A stretch of DNA of 64,000 nucleotides from Crocinitomicaceae bacterium (GCA_002713215.1 PAVO01000055.1:112946-176945), one strand, 5' to 3'; numbered from the stretch's first letter, positions 8,999 through 21,100 are shown. Notes: generated from the letters alone by a model not told the origin. Made by a program: numbers and translations.

Positions 8999-10357
8999 AT
9001 GCAGTTTTACAACAATATTCTTGAAACAATTGGAAATACCCCACTTGTAAAAATCAACAAACTTGCTGAAGGTGTTAATGCTATGGTTTTAGCCAAAGTT
9101 GAAACCACCAACCCAGGAAATTCTGTAAAAGATAGAATGGCGCTTCAAATGATTGAAGACGCTGAGAAAGAAGGCTTGATTAAACCCGGTGGAACTGTAA
9201 TTGAGGGAACCAGTGGTAACACCGGAATGGGATTGGCCCTGGCTTGTATTGCCAAAGGATATAAACTTATTTGCACGTTAGCAGATAAGCAGTCGAAGGA
9301 AAAAATGGACATTCTAAGAGCCATGGGTGCCGAAGTTATCGTAACACCAACCGCAGTAGCACCTGAAGATCCTCGTTCGTACTATTCTGTTGCCAGAAGA
9401 CTAGCGGATGAAATTCCGAATAGTCTGTACGTAAATCAGTATGATAATACGAGTAACACCAAAGCTCATTATTTGAGCACTGGCCCTGAAATTTGGGAAC
9501 AAACCGAAGGAAGAATAACCCACTTTGTGGTGGGTGTTGGAACCGGAGGAACCATCTCAGGTGTTGGAAAGTACTTAAAAGAGCAAAATCCGGATATACA
9601 AGTACTGGGTATTGACACTTATGGATCAGTATTTAAGAAATATCACGAAACAGGAGTCTTTGACGATAACGAAATCTATCCTTATATCACAGAAGGAATT
9701 GGTGAAGATATCCTACCCAAAAATGTAGACTTCGATGTGATTGATCATTTTGAAAAGGTTACGGATAAGGATGCAGCCGTTTATACCCGATACCTGGCCC
9801 GAAAGGAAGGGGTTTTTGTTGGCAACTCTGCCGGTGCGGCCATGGCAGGCATTGTTCAAATGAAAGATCGTTTTAAGGAAGGTGATGTTGTGGTTGTACT
9901 GTTCCATGACCATGGTAGTCGGTACGTTGGTAAAATATTCAATGACGATTGGATGAAAGATCATGGATTTATCGATCGCGAACAAACTGCATTGGATTTA
10001 ATCGAAAACCACAAGGACAAGGCTCTTATTACGGTTTCGGAAGACGCGCATATTGAAGATGCTTTGCTTAAAATGAAGCAATTTGACATTTCTCAAATTC
10101 CTGTTACTTCCAATGGTAGCTTCGTTGGTTCATTATCCGATAATTATTTATTTGCTCAATTGATTGAAGATCCTTCAATTAGAAAGGGGTATGTAAAGGA
10201 CGTTATGCAGGATGCTTTCCCCGTAGTTAACGCCAATGACAGCGTGGAAGACATTAGCAAATTAATCAATAAGAATAATTCAGCCTTATTGGTTAATGAT
10301 GGAGAAGGAAATGCGCACATAATTACCAAGTACGATATAATTGATGCCCTTCACTAG
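8999..10357 (+). CDS. PLP-dependent cysteine/cystathionine synthase with CBS domains
   Basis: The 452-residue enzyme has a fold-type II PLP domain (residues 1-325) and a C-terminal pair of CBS modules (about 340-450). The PLP lysine lies in NPGNSVKDRMALQM, the substrate loop in GTSGNTGMGLALA, and the phosphate-binding glycine loop in GVGTGGTISGVGKYL; GVFVGNSAGAAMAG is the family's C-terminal motif. It joins serine or O-acetylserine with a thiol: cystathionine beta-synthase or cysteine synthase activity. Domain order matches cystathionine beta-synthase, and the CBS pair may bind an adenosyl nucleotide as regulator. The next gene follows after 3 bases and is probably cotranscribed. Which thiol acceptor is used cannot be told. 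Confidence 0.9.
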   Translation: MQFYNNILETIGNTPLVKINKLAEGVNAMVLAKVETTNPGNSVKDRMALQMIEDAEKEGLIKPGGTVIEGTSGNTGMGLALACIAKGYKLICTLADKQSKEKMDILRAMGAEVIVTPTAVAPEDPRSYYSVARRLADEIPNSLYVNQYDNTSNTKAHYLSTGPEIWEQTEGRITHFVVGVGTGGTISGVGKYLKEQNPDIQVLGIDTYGSVFKKYHETGVFDDNEIYPYITEGIGEDILPKNVDFDVIDHFEKVTDKDAAVYTRYLARKEGVFVGNSAGAAMAGIVQMKDRFKEGDVVVVLFHDHGSRYVGKIFNDDWMKDHGFIDREQTALDLIENHKDKALITVSEDAHIEDALLKMKQFDISQIPVTSNGSFVGSLSDNYLFAQLIEDPSIRKGYVKDVMQDAFPVVNANDSVEDISKLINKNNSALLVNDGEGNAHIITKYDIIDALH

Positions 10358-10360
10358 AAT

Positions 10361-11158
10361 TTGGAGATCCTTGATCAAATAGGGCACCAAATTCATATTG
10401 ATAGATTACCCAAGAGAATAATTTCATTGGTTCCATCTCAATCGGAGTTGTTGGTTGATTTAGGAATGGATAAAAAACTGGTTGGTGTTACCCGATTCTG
10501 TACACATCCCAAGCATCTTCGTACTTCAAGAACCATGGTTGGAGGTACCAAAGACCTGAATTTCGAATTAATTTCAAATCTAAATCCTGACCTGGTTGTT
10601 TGTAACAAGGAGGAAAACAATAAGGAAGATGTTTTGCGGCTTCAATCGTTATATCCAACCTACACGAGCGATGTAAATTCATTGAATGAAGCTTTAATAA
10701 TGATCAGTGATTTGGGTAAAATAACTGGTGCTACTGATCTAAGTAGGAAACTAAACGAGAAAATTTCTTCTGATTTTATTTCCCTGGAAAATTCAATTTC
10801 AGGAAGTGTAGCATACCTTATCTGGAATGACCCCATAATGGTGGCAGGACAAAATACATTTATCAACTCTGTGTTAAACACAATTGGTTTTAGCAACGTA
10901 TTTGATCAAAAACCGGGAAGGTATCCGGAGGTTTCTGATCATGAATTGATGAAGTATAAACCCGATTATATTTTCCTTTCATCAGAGCCCTACCCGTTTA
11001 AAGAAAAGAATCGGGAAATATTTCAGAAAAAATTCCCACGAAGTCAAGTTGTTTTAGTCGACGGCCGAATGTATTCGTGGTACGGATCTTGCTTGTCGCG
11101 AGCAGTTGAAAGCATTAATTCATTAGTTAAAAGACTATCGAAAAATTACTCCAATTGA
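10361..11158 (+). CDS. BtuF-like metal-receptor protein without signal peptide
   Basis: The 265-residue product starts with TTG 3 bases after the CBS-gene stop. It matches the helical-backbone metal receptor superfamily (BtuF/TroA-like): RIISLVPSQSELLVDLG (about 19-35), LVGVTRFCTHP, FELISNLNPDLVVCNKEEN, and YKPDYIFLSSEPYPF near the end. BtuF proteins are periplasmic and bind cobalamin or siderophores for an ABC importer, but here there is no signal peptide and no transporter gene beside it, so it is either cytoplasmic or exported in an unknown way. Coupling with the sulfur amino acid enzyme is notable because methionine synthesis can need cobalamin; that link is inference. Confidence 0.75.
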   Translation: MEILDQIGHQIHIDRLPKRIISLVPSQSELLVDLGMDKKLVGVTRFCTHPKHLRTSRTMVGGTKDLNFELISNLNPDLVVCNKEENNKEDVLRLQSLYPTYTSDVNSLNEALIMISDLGKITGATDLSRKLNEKISSDFISLENSISGSVAYLIWNDPIMVAGQNTFINSVLNTIGFSNVFDQKPGRYPEVSDHELMKYKPDYIFLSSEPYPFKEKNREIFQKKFPRSQVVLVDGRMYSWYGSCLSRAVESINSLVKRLSKNYSN

Positions 11159-11166
11159 TACCTTTG
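11159..11166 (+). promoter_or_regulatory. -7 promoter element of the patatin-BamA gene
   Basis: TACCTTTG, an exact TAnnTTTG match, begins immediately after the TGA stop of the preceding gene and lies 18 bases before the GTG at 11185, so this gene can be transcribed on its own. Confidence 0.65.
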
Positions 11167-11184
11167 TTACACATTGACTAAAAA

Positions 11185-13491
11185 GTGCTACCACAAAAAT
11201 TAATACTTACCACTTTATTTCTGCTATCAGGGTTTTTTCATTCCCTCTATTCGCAAAAGGTGGGGTTGGTATTATCGGGCGGTGGTGCCAATGGAGTTGC
11301 ACATCTTGGTGTAATTCAGGCATTGGAAGAGAACAACATTCCTATTGATTTTATTACGGGAACGTCCTCGGGAGCCTTTGTTGGTGCTATGTATGCCTCT
11401 GGTTATTCGGTAGAAGAAATAAAGGCATTTCTCACTTCAGACGAGTTTATAGCCATGACCCGTGGTGACCTCAATGCCAGTGAACAGTACTTTTTCAAGA
11501 AAGATGATCCTAGTGCCGCTATGTTTACGGTAAAAGTTTCGAAGGACTTCTCATTGTCCAACTCACTTCCTACCAATGTTATTTCAACTTCGAAAGTAGA
11601 TTTCGAAATGATGCGCATATTTTCTAAGGCCTCTGCGGCTGCGCGGTATGATTTCGACAGCCTGCTGATCCCTTTTAGATGTGTTGCGGCAGATATAGAT
11701 GCTAAAGAAGAGTTTGTCTTCGCATTTGGAAATTTAAGTACTGCGGTTCGTGCCTCATTTACTTATCCATTTTTGATCAAACCCATTGAAGTCGACGGTA
11801 AACTATTGTACGATGGCGGATTGTATAACAACTTTCCACATGACATTATGACCAATGAATTTAAGCCTGACTACATAATTGGAGTAAAGGTTACTTCAAA
11901 TGAACCCCCTCCCAAAAGTGATGACTTAATTAGCCAGGTTAGAACCATGTTAATTAGTAAAACAGATTTTAATCTTAAATCACCAGGATTAATTATTGAG
12001 CCTCAAACGGGACAGGGATCCTTTGACTTTGGAAATATTGAGGAGGTTATTGAAATTGGGTATCAGGAAGCATTAAAACAGATACCTGCAATTCGGGAGA
12101 AAGTTAATCGGAGCATCAATGCTGCAGAAAGAGAACAAAAAAGAAAGGAATTTGTAAAAGATCAGAAGGATCTAGTGTATGGAGATCTATACATTCATAA
12201 CCTCAAAAAGAGGCAACGAAAATACGTTAAGAACAACCTGTGGCCCACCAAGGACACCTCAATGAATTTGAATGAAATAAAGAAAGGCTTCTACAGAACA
12301 AGTGCCGATCCTCATATTGACGCTATTTTCCCTTCTAGTGCTTACGATTCAAGGTCTGAAAAATATCGATTGCATGTTAAGGTTAACAAATCAAAACCTT
12401 TTGAGTTTGACTTTGGTGGGGTAATATCGAGCAGACCTATTTCCACAGGATATGTTGGACTGACTTATTTACCATTTTCAAATCCGAGCTATATGTTGAA
12501 AGCCAACACCTACTTCGGGAAATTCTACAATTCGGTTTTGGTATCCGGGGAAATTGATTTCGCATGGAGAATTCCCTTTTCGGTTGAAATAAGCTTTATC
12601 CGGAATTCATGGAATTACTTTAAAAGCCACTCATTCTTTTTTGACGATGAAAAACCATCTTACCTAATAAAACGAGAAACTTTTGGGTCATTGGAATTAA
12701 AATTACCCATTGGCAATAATGCTAAAGTCACTCTTTTGGGGAACCTAACCGAATTGAGGGACAACTACTATCAAACCCAAAATTTTGGATCGAACGACGT
12801 TCCCGACGAAACGAAAACCAATCCTATAACAACAGGGATTAAATATGAATTCAATACTCAAAATCGCATCTTATATCCCAATTCAGGAACTAAGATTGCA
12901 CTGAAAGGATTTTATTCACAAGGAGAAGAAAGAACTATACCAGGTACTACGGCGCAGGATGCAACAATTAGCCTAAAAGATCATCATTGGACCAAGGCTC
13001 AACTCTATTTAGACTGGTATTACAAACAACATGGTCTTATAAGGCTTGGGCTCACTGGCGATTTTGTTTATTCCGATCAATCCTTATTCAATAACTATAC
13101 TGCCAGCATTTTGCGTTCGCCTTCTTATGAACCCATTCCCGAAAGTCAAACTTTATTTCTGGAATCGTTCAGGGCCTACAAATACATAAGCGCTGGCCAC
13201 AGAATTGTTTTTAATGTGCTCCGAAACATTGATTTAAGAGCGGAAGCATTTGTATTTGCTCCTTACGACCGAGTAATCAAGGATAACACTGGAGTCCAAA
13301 TGCGCCAGAAAGGGTTTAAGGATTATTTCTCAATTCTATCTTCGGGGCTAGTATATAATTCACCGGTTGGTCCTTTAAGCCTCTCGTTGAATTATTATTA
13401 TAATGCTCCTGAAATAAACCCTGAGAACAACGATTTAAGTTTCTTATTTCACTTTGGATATATCCTCTTTAATAAGAAGAGTCTAAACTAA
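11185..13491 (+). CDS. Patatin-like phospholipase fused to a POTRA and outer-membrane barrel
   Basis: The 768-residue protein has a GTG start, a signal peptide (LILTTLFLLSGFFHSLYS), and a patatin domain (about 25-320) with the oxyanion loop LSGGGANGVAHLG, nucleophile motif GTSSG and the catalytic aspartate in DGGLYNNFP. A POTRA-like segment follows (about 330-410, VYGDLYIHNLKKRQRKYV), then a surface-antigen/BamA-type barrel of about 350 residues with typical strands (KVTLLGNLTELRDNYY, GIKYEFNTQNRILYPNSG, PVGPLSLSLNYYYN). This resembles type Vd patatin autotransporters such as PlpD, in which the lipase is carried by its own Omp85-like barrel, but no passenger release site is visible. It should act as an envelope lipase. 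The last 4 bases overlap the DUF3467 gene on the other strand. Confidence 0.88.
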   Translation: MLPQKLILTTLFLLSGFFHSLYSQKVGLVLSGGGANGVAHLGVIQALEENNIPIDFITGTSSGAFVGAMYASGYSVEEIKAFLTSDEFIAMTRGDLNASEQYFFKKDDPSAAMFTVKVSKDFSLSNSLPTNVISTSKVDFEMMRIFSKASAAARYDFDSLLIPFRCVAADIDAKEEFVFAFGNLSTAVRASFTYPFLIKPIEVDGKLLYDGGLYNNFPHDIMTNEFKPDYIIGVKVTSNEPPPKSDDLISQVRTMLISKTDFNLKSPGLIIEPQTGQGSFDFGNIEEVIEIGYQEALKQIPAIREKVNRSINAAEREQKRKEFVKDQKDLVYGDLYIHNLKKRQRKYVKNNLWPTKDTSMNLNEIKKGFYRTSADPHIDAIFPSSAYDSRSEKYRLHVKVNKSKPFEFDFGGVISSRPISTGYVGLTYLPFSNPSYMLKANTYFGKFYNSVLVSGEIDFAWRIPFSVEISFIRNSWNYFKSHSFFFDDEKPSYLIKRETFGSLELKLPIGNNAKVTLLGNLTELRDNYYQTQNFGSNDVPDETKTNPITTGIKYEFNTQNRILYPNSGTKIALKGFYSQGEERTIPGTTAQDATISLKDHHWTKAQLYLDWYYKQHGLIRLGLTGDFVYSDQSLFNNYTASILRSPSYEPIPESQTLFLESFRAYKYISAGHRIVFNVLRNIDLRAEAFVFAPYDRVIKDNTGVQMRQKGFKDYFSILSSGLVYNSPVGPLSLSLNYYYNAPEINPENNDLSFLFHFGYILFNKKSLN

Positions 13492-13808
13492 GCCTGACCT
13501 GCAGGTCCACCAAAATTTAACGGTATAGGAGGTGTTTGAGGCCCCTGATCTTTTATTTCACCGTGTAACCCTTCGAACTTGTTTAAGTTATCTTCCAACG
13601 CTTGCATAAGTCTCTTGGCATGTTGCGGAGTAAGAATTATTCTACTCTTAACCTTAGACTTTGGAGTGCCTGGCATAATCTTTATGAAATCGACAATAAA
13701 CTCAGAGTTGCTATGTGTAATAATAGCAAGATTTGAATAAACTCCTTCAGAGACTTCTTCGCTAATCTCAATATTAATTTCTTGTTCGTTTTGCTTTTCT
13801 TCAGCCAT
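13488..13808 (-). CDS. DUF3467 small protein
   Basis: The 106-residue acidic protein shows the DUF3467 pattern: EGVYSNLAIITHSNSEFIVD, FIKIMPGTPKSKVKSRI, LTPQHAKRLMQALEDNLNKF, and a proline-rich tail. It has no signal peptide or membrane helix. Its function is unknown. In Bacteroidota it commonly lies just downstream of rpoC, as here, but it starts only 5 bases beyond the rpoC terminator's T-run, so it is expressed either by readthrough or from a promoter inside the terminator region. Its 3' end overlaps the patatin gene by 4 bases. Confidence 0.85.
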   Translation of the reverse strand: MAEEKQNEQEINIEISEEVSEGVYSNLAIITHSNSEFIVDFIKIMPGTPKSKVKSRIILTPQHAKRLMQALEDNLNKFEGLHGEIKDQGPQTPPIPLNFGGPAGQA

Positions 13809-13813
13809 AATTC

Positions 13814-13846
13814 AATAAAAAAAAGCCCCGCTATGAGCGAGGCTTT
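13814..13846 (-). terminator. rpoC operon terminator
   Basis: On the minus strand an 11-bp stem (AAAGCCTCGCT with AGCGGGGCTTT, one G-U pair, 3-base loop) is followed by a run of eight T. It lies 10 bases after the rpoC stop and is a canonical intrinsic terminator. Confidence 0.9.
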
Positions 13847-13856
13847 AATGTTAATA

Positions 13857-16800
13857 TTAGTCTAATATAACTTCATCCTCGCGAATCTCGAGTAACCTGT
13901 CGTATTCTTCTTTAGAACCAACAATGTAATCCTGATACTCATGAAGTCCTGTACCCGCGGGTATTTTATGCCCTACAATTACATTTTCCTTAAGTCCAAG
14001 AAGACGATCTTCTTTCGCTTTAACAGCAGCTTCGTTCAATACCTTAGTAGTTTCCTGGAAGGAAGCAGCAGAGATAAAGCTATCCGTTTGAAGCGAAGCA
14101 CGAGTAATTCCCTGAAGAATAGTTTTTGCGATAGCAGGTTTGGCCTCTCTGGCTTCAACCACCTTCATTTCTTTTCTTTCAAGAATTGAATTCTCATCTT
14201 TAAAATTAGTAGGAGTAATAATCTGACCAGCATGATACTTTTCAGAATCACCTGCATCCTCCACAATTAGTTTTCCAAAAATGTTGTCATTCTCTTCAAT
14301 GAATTCCATTTTGTTAACCAATTGATTTTCGAGGAATCGAGTATCACCAGAATCACCAATTTCTACTTTACGCATCATTTGGCGAACAATTACTTCAAAG
14401 TGCTTATCGTTAATTTTCACACCTTGCAGTCGGTAAACCTCCTGAACTTCGTTCACAATGTATTCCTGAACAGCAGTTGGGCCGTTAATATCAAGAATGT
14501 CATTCGGAGTGATTGCTCCATCAGAAAGTGGAGTACCTGCTTTTACGAAGTCATTTTCCTGGGCAAGAATATGTTTGGATAAAGAAACAAGGTATTTCTT
14601 CACCATTCCATTTCTCGACTCAACGATAACTTCACGGTTACCTCGTTTAATCTTTCCGTAAGAAATAATTCCATCAATTGCAGAAACAACAGCAGGATTT
14701 GATGGATTCCTTGCTTCGAATAATTCAGTTACACGTGGAAGACCCCCGGTAATATCACCCGATTTACCACTTTGACGAGGAATTTTAACCAGGATTTGAC
14801 CACTGGTCACTTTGTCTCCTTCTTCGCAAATAATATGTGCACCAACCGGAATATTATAAGATCTAAGAACTTCACCTTTATTATTCGCAATGTGAATAAT
14901 TGGATTCTTCTTCTTATCTCTATTCTCCATAATTACCTTCTCGGTAAACCCGGTTTGTTCGTCAGATTCTTCCTTGAATGTAATTCCTTTTTCAATGTTC
15001 TCGAATTGAACTTTTCCAACAAATTCGGTAAGAATTACTGCATTATAAGGGTCCCAGGAACAAATTACATCACCTTTCTTAACCTTATCGCCTGATTTAA
15101 CAAATAACTCAGATCCGTAAGGAATAATACCGGTCATTTGAACACCACCTTTGCTGTCTACAATTCTCATTTCTGCAGATCGACCAACTACGGCTTCCAC
15201 ATCATTGCCTTCAGCATCTTTTCTGGTAACTGTTCTCAATTCATCAACTTCAAGACGACCATTACTTTTTGCTTCAATTCTTGAATCGGAAGCAATGTTA
15301 GAAGCGGTACCCCCAACGTGGAATGTACGAAGTGTTAACTGTGTACCTGGCTCACCAATTGACTGAGCTGCAATAACACCCACTGCTTCTCCCTGTTGAA
15401 CCATTTTTCCTGAAGAAAGACTTCTACCATAACACTTGGCACAAACTCCTCTTCTGGTTTCACAGGTAAGAACTGAGCGAATTTCAACTTCTTCAATTCC
15501 AAGTTCTTCAATCAACAGAGCATTTTCATCAGAAATCTCTTCGCCTGAGGCAACAATTAATTCATCCGTTTCAGGGTGATGTACATCCATAAGGGACGTT
15601 CTACCTGCGATTCGATCAGAAAGTGACTCAACGATATCGTCGTTGTTTTTCAAAGCACTTGCAGTTAGCCCTCTTAGTGTTCCACAATCTTCTTCTGTAA
15701 CAACAACGTCTTGAGAAACGTCTACCAATCGACGAGTTAAGTAACCTGCATCCGCCGTTTTAAGAGCCGTATCTGCAAGTCCCTTACGAGCACCGTGAGT
15801 AGAAATAAAGTACTCAAGAATTGAAAGACCTTCCTTAAAGTTAGAAAGAATCGGGTTTTCAATAATCTCCTGACCACCGGTAGCGCCTGATTTTTTAGGC
15901 TTAGCCATCAAACCACGCATTCCACTCAGCTGACGAATTTGCTCTTTAGAACCCCTTGCGCCAGAATCGAACATCATGAAAATTGAGTTGAAACCTTGGT
16001 TATCCGTTTTAAGACGGTTCATCAAAGTATGCGTCAATTTAGAGTTTGTATGTGTCCAAATATCAATAATCTGATTGTAACGCTCATTGTTAGTGATCAA
16101 TCCCATGTTGTAATTAGACATTACATCATCAACTTCAGCATTAGCAGCATTCAGCAATTGATCTTTTTCTGGTGGAATAATAATATCACCCAGGTTGAAC
16201 GACAGTCCACCTTTATAGGCCATATAGAATCCCATGTCCTTAATATCGTCAAGGAATTTCGCAGTTTGTGCAAATCCTGTAACTTTCAATACACGGCCAA
16301 TGATATCACGAAGTGTCTTTTTAGTAAGAACTTCATTGATATAACCAACTTCAGCCGGAACATGTTTATTGAATAACACACGACCACAAGAAGTTTCAAT
16401 TACATGTGAAACAGCCTCTCCATCAACCATATCATCAACTTTAACTTTGATGTTAGCATGTAGATCCAATTTCTTTTCATTGAAAGCAATAAGAACCTCT
16501 TCTGAAGAATAGAATGTCATTCCTTCTCCTTTTACCGGATGTTCTTTTGTGGATTTTCTGGATTTAGTAGTATAGTAAAGGCCCAATACCATATCCTGGG
16601 AAGGAACCGCAATTGGAGCTCCGTTAGCAGGGTTAAGGATATTGTGAGAAGCCAGCATCAACAATTGAGCTTCCAAAATTGCAGCACTACCCAACGGAAG
16701 GTGAACCGCCATTTGGTCACCATCAAAATCCGCGTTAAATGCAGTACACACTAACGGGTGCAATTGAATGGCTTTTCCTTCAATCAATTTGGGTTGAAAA

Positions 16801-18158
16801 GCCTGAATACCTAATCTGTGAAGGGTTGGGGCCCTGTTTAGAAGAACCGGGTGTCCTTTCAAAACATTCTCCAAAATATCCCAAATTACAGGCTCTTTAC
16901 GGTCAACAATTTTCTTAGCCGATTTCACCGTCTTTACAATTCCCCTCTCGATCATTTTTCGGATCACAAAAGGTTTGTAAAGCTCTGCAGCCATATCTTT
17001 AGGAATACCACATTCGTGCAATTTCAAATCTGGTCCAACCACGATAACCGAACGAGCAGAATAATCAACCCTTTTACCCAATAGGTTTTGACGGAATCGA
17101 CCTTGCTTTCCTTTCAAAGAATCTGAAAGTGATTTAAGTGCACGATTTGACTCAGTCTTAACTGCAGAAGATTTTCTAGAGTTATCGAATAATGAATCAA
17201 CCGCTTCCTGAAGCATCCTTTTCTCATTTCTAAGGATAACCTCCGGAGCTTTAATCTCAAGTAGTCTCTTTAGACGATTGTTTCGAATAATAACCCTACG
17301 GTACAAGTCATTCAAATCAGAAGTGGCAAAACGACCACCATCCAATGGGACTAGTGGACGAAGTTCTGGTGGAATAACCGGAACGATTTTTACAATCATC
17401 CATTCGGCACGATTTTCCATACGGGTGTTGGCATCTCTCAACGACTCAACTACCTGCAATCTCTTCAACGCCTCTTTCTTTCTTTGTTGCGAAGTCTCCG
17501 TATTTGCTTTGTGTCTAAGCTCATAAGAAAGCTTATCCAAATCCAAATTCTTCAACAAATCAAACAAAGCTTCTGCACCCATTTTACAAATGAATTTGTT
17601 CGGGTCAGAATCATCCAAGTACTGATTCTCTTTTGGTAAAGTATCCAGGATATCCAAGTATTCCTCTTCAGTCAAAAACTCCATTATTTGAAGTTCCTCA
17701 CCTTCAGCATTTCTTGCTTCACCTGCCTGGATTACAACATATCTTTCATAGTAGATAATTGAATCCAATTTTTTACTTGGCAATCCAAGTAGATAACCAA
17801 TTTTGTTAGGTAAAGATTTAAAGTACCAGATATGGGCAACAGGAACAACCAGCGCAATGTGTCCCATTCTTTCTCTACGTACTTTCTTTTCGGTAACCTC
17901 TACTCCACAACGATCACAAATGATGCCTTTGTATCGAATACGTTTGTATTTTCCACAATGACACTCATAATCCTTCACAGGGCCAAAAATTCGCTCACAG
18001 AACAAACCATCTCTTTCTGGTTTATACGTTCTATAATTGATTGTCTCTGGTTTTAACACCTCACCTCTTGAATGTTCTAAAACATTCTCAGGAGATGCTA
18101 AACTGATTGTGATTTTGTTAAAGTCGCTGTTTACTCTATTATCTTTTCTCAAAGCCAT
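13857..18158 (-). CDS. rpoC: RNA polymerase beta' subunit
   Basis: The 1433-residue product is the full beta' subunit. The N-terminal zinc ribbon is seen in [13 protein letters not shown] and CDRCGVEV (near residue 65-90), the catalytic Mg site in [17 protein letters not shown], and the second zinc site in [13 protein letters not shown]. The trigger-loop region [11 protein letters not shown] and C-terminal beta-sandwich parts are intact, with no frameshift. It follows rpoB after 33 bases and ends the large tuf-rpl-rpo transcription unit at the terminator 13814-13846. Assignment is certain. Confidence 0.99.
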   Translation of the reverse strand: MALRKDNRVNSDFNKITISLASPENVLEHSRGEVLKPETINYRTYKPERDGLFCERIFGPVKDYECHCGKYKRIRYKGIICDRCGVEVTEKKVRRERMGHIALVVPVAHIWYFKSLPNKIGYLLGLPSKKLDSIIYYERYVVIQAGEARNAEGEELQIMEFLTEEEYLDILDTLPKENQYLDDSDPNKFICKMGAEALFDLLKNLDLDKLSYELRHKANTETSQQRKKEALKRLQVVESLRDANTRMENRAEWMIVKIVPVIPPELRPLVPLDGGRFATSDLNDLYRRVIIRNNRLKRLLEIKAPEVILRNEKRMLQEAVDSLFDNSRKSSAVKTESNRALKSLSDSLKGKQGRFRQNLLGKRVDYSARSVIVVGPDLKLHECGIPKDMAAELYKPFVIRKMIERGIVKTVKSAKKIVDRKEPVIWDILENVLKGHPVLLNRAPTLHRLGIQAFQPKLIEGKAIQLHPLVCTAFNADFDGDQMAVHLPLGSAAILEAQLLMLASHNILNPANGAPIAVPSQDMVLGLYYTTKSRKSTKEHPVKGEGMTFYSSEEVLIAFNEKKLDLHANIKVKVDDMVDGEAVSHVIETSCGRVLFNKHVPAEVGYINEVLTKKTLRDIIGRVLKVTGFAQTAKFLDDIKDMGFYMAYKGGLSFNLGDIIIPPEKDQLLNAANAEVDDVMSNYNMGLITNNERYNQIIDIWTHTNSKLTHTLMNRLKTDNQGFNSIFMMFDSGARGSKEQIRQLSGMRGLMAKPKKSGATGGQEIIENPILSNFKEGLSILEYFISTHGARKGLADTALKTADAGYLTRRLVDVSQDVVVTEEDCGTLRGLTASALKNNDDIVESLSDRIAGRTSLMDVHHPETDELIVASGEEISDENALLIEELGIEEVEIRSVLTCETRRGVCAKCYGRSLSSGKMVQQGEAVGVIAAQSIGEPGTQLTLRTFHVGGTASNIASDSRIEAKSNGRLEVDELRTVTRKDAEGNDVEAVVGRSAEMRIVDSKGGVQMTGIIPYGSELFVKSGDKVKKGDVICSWDPYNAVILTEFVGKVQFENIEKGITFKEESDEQTGFTEKVIMENRDKKKNPIIHIANNKGEVLRSYNIPVGAHIICEEGDKVTSGQILVKIPRQSGKSGDITGGLPRVTELFEARNPSNPAVVSAIDGIISYGKIKRGNREVIVESRNGMVKKYLVSLSKHILAQENDFVKAGTPLSDGAITPNDILDINGPTAVQEYIVNEVQEVYRLQGVKINDKHFEVIVRQMMRKVEIGDSGDTRFLENQLVNKMEFIEENDNIFGKLIVEDAGDSEKYHAGQIITPTNFKDENSILERKEMKVVEAREAKPAIAKTILQGITRASLQTDSFISAASFQETTKVLNEAAVKAKEDRLLGLKENVIVGHKIPAGTGLHEYQDYIVGSKEEYDRLLEIREDEVILD

Positions 18159-18191
18159 TCTAAACTATTATAATGAGTTAAGTATCTAGAT

Positions 18192-21100
18192 TTAATCCTT
18201 ATCTAATGAAATATTCAAACATAATCCTCTCATCTCGTGAAGGAGTACGTTAAATGATTCCGGAACACCTGGCGTAGGCATATTCTCACCTTTTACGATT
18301 TTCTCGTATGCCTTAGCTCTACCAATAACATCATCAGATTTTACAGTAAGTATTTCCTGAAGAATGTTTGCAGCTCCAAATGCTTCAAGTGCCCAAACCT
18401 CCATTTCACCAAAACGCTGTCCACCAAATTGTGCTTTACCACCAAGAGGTTGCTGCGTAATTAATGAGTATGGTCCGATAGATCTTGCATGCATCTTATC
18501 ATCAACCAAGTGATGCAGTTTCAACATGTAAATTACACCAACCGTAGCTAACTGATCAAATTTCTCTCCAGTAGCACCGTCAATCAATTGAGTATGTCCC
18601 TGTTTTGGAATTCCTGCTTTTTCAGCATAGGCATCAATCTCATCTAAACTTGCACCATCAAAAATTGGTGTGGCGAACTTCATTCCTAACTTAAGTCCTG
18701 CCCATCCTAAGATAGACTCATAAATCTGACCCAAGTTCATCCTTGAAGGTACACCCAATGGATTAAGTACAATATCTACCGGAGTCCCATCTTCCATAAA
18801 TGGCATATCTTCCTGACGCACGATTTTTGCAACAATACCTTTGTTACCATGACGCCCAGCCATTTTATCTCCAACTTTCAGCTTACGTTTCTTAGCTACA
18901 TAAACCTTAGCCAATTGAACGATTCCCGTTGGTAATTCGTCACCGATAGAAACTTTAAATTTCTCTCTTTTAGACTCACCAATCGCTTCACTTCTCTTCA
19001 CGTGGAAGTTGTGAAGTAACTTACGAATTACTTCGTTCTTAGCTTTATCTGTAGTCCAGCCTGAAGCACTGATATCAGTGTAATCTACCGAGTTAAGCAA
19101 CTTAAGCGTAAACTTGGTTCCTTTTGGAATAACATCTTCTCTAAAGTTATTGTAAACTCCTTGAGAAGTTTTACCACTAACGATAGTAAATAGCTTGTCA
19201 ACCAAAATTGATTTAAGCTCAGCATTTTTCTTGTTAAATTCTTCATCGATTTCTTCAAGAAGTTGCTTCTCTTGTAACTTAACTTTTCTGTCTTTAACTT
19301 TTCTGGAGAATAACTTCTTGTTAGTAACCACTCCTTTAACGGATGGAGAAACTTTCAATGAAGCATCTTTTACATCACCTGCTTTATCACCAAAGATTGC
19401 TCTAAGCAGTTTTTCCTCCGGAGTAGGATCAGTTTCTCCTTTCGGAGTAATTTTTCCAATTAGAATGTCACCCTCTTTTACGTGGGTACCCACTCGAATC
19501 AATCCGTTCTCATCCAGGTTTTTAGTAGCTTCTTCGCTAACGTTAGGGATATCGGCTGTCAATTCTTCAACACCTAATTTGGTGTCACGAACTTCCAAGG
19601 TATACTCTTCGATATGAACTGAAGTATAGATATCGTCTTTTACAACGTTCTCTGAAATTACAATCGCATCCTCAAAGTTGTACCCTTTCCAAGGCATGAA
19701 TGCAACCAATAAGTTTCTACCCAATGCTAATTCACCATCTTGTGTGGCATAACCTTCAGTAAGAACTTGTCCTTTAGTAATACGTTGACCTCTTTTAATA
19801 ATAGGTCGGTGATTCATACAGGTAGACTGATTGGTTTTAGCAAACTTGGTCAGGTGATAAGTTTTATACTCATCATCAAAGTTCACCAATCGGTCTTCAT
19901 CGGTACGATCGTATTTTACAATAATCTTAGTAGCGTCAACATAGTCAATAACACCATCGTTCTCTGCAGTTACAAGAACTCGAGAATCTTCAGCAACCGG
20001 AGCTTCAAGTCCGGTACCTACGATTGGCGCTTCTGGTCTAAGCAATGGAACTGCCTGACGCTGCATGTTTGATCCCATCAAAGCCCTGTTCGCATCATCG
20101 TGCTCCAAGAAAGGAATCAAAGAAGCTGCAATTGAGGCAATCTGATTAGGCGCAACATCCATAAGGCTTAATTCCGCATTGTTTACAATTGGGAAATCAC
20201 CTTCGAATCTTGCTTTAATTTTATCTGTTAAGAAGTTTCCTTTGTTATCGATCTCGGCATTTGCCTGAGCGATAATGTGTCCGTTTTCTTCTTCAGCTGC
20301 CAGGTAAGTCACATCTTCTTCAAGATTAACTTTACCATCGGTAACTTTTCTGTATGGAGTTTCAATAAACCCAAGTTTATTGATCTTCGCAAATACACAA
20401 AGTGAAGAAATCAAACCAATGTTTGGTCCTTCCGGAGTTTCAATGGTACAAAGTCTTCCATAGTGAGTGTAGTGAACATCACGAACCTCAAACCCAGCTC
20501 TTTCACGAGATAAACCTCCGGGTCCTAATGCAGACATTCTTCTTTTGTGAGTTACCTCAGACAAGGCATTTGTCTGATCCATGAACTGAGAAAGCTGATT
20601 TGTTCCAAAGAAAGAATTGATTACAGAAGACAATGTCTTCGCGTTAATCAAATCAATTGGAGTAAACACCTCATTATCTCTAACATTCATTCGCTCACGA
20701 ATGGTTCTGGCCATACGAGCCAAACCAACTCCAAACTGGTTGTACAATTGTTCTCCAACGGTACGAACTCTTCTGTTTGAAAGGTGATCGATATCATCAA
20801 CGTCAGTTTTGGAGTTGATCAATTCGATCAAATATTTAATGATCTCAATAATATCTTGCTTAGACAGGATCTTAGTCTCCATGTCAATGTCTAAGTTCAA
20901 TTTCTTATTGATTCTGTATCGTCCTACTTCTCCAAGGTCGTATCGCTTGTCTGAGAAGAATAGCTTATCGATAATACCACGGGCAGTTTCCTCATCCGGT
21001 GGCTCAGCATTACGAAGGATTCGATAGATGTGCTCTACGGCTTCAATTTCTGAGTTAGATGGATCTTTCTGTAAGGTGTTGTAGATAATGGTGTAATCTG

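Noticed and set aside
19195..19617. A 140-codon frame opposite rpoB, and similar ones opposite rpoC and tuf
   Set aside because: All lie wholly within strongly conserved coding sequence on the other strand and have no promoter or family signature.
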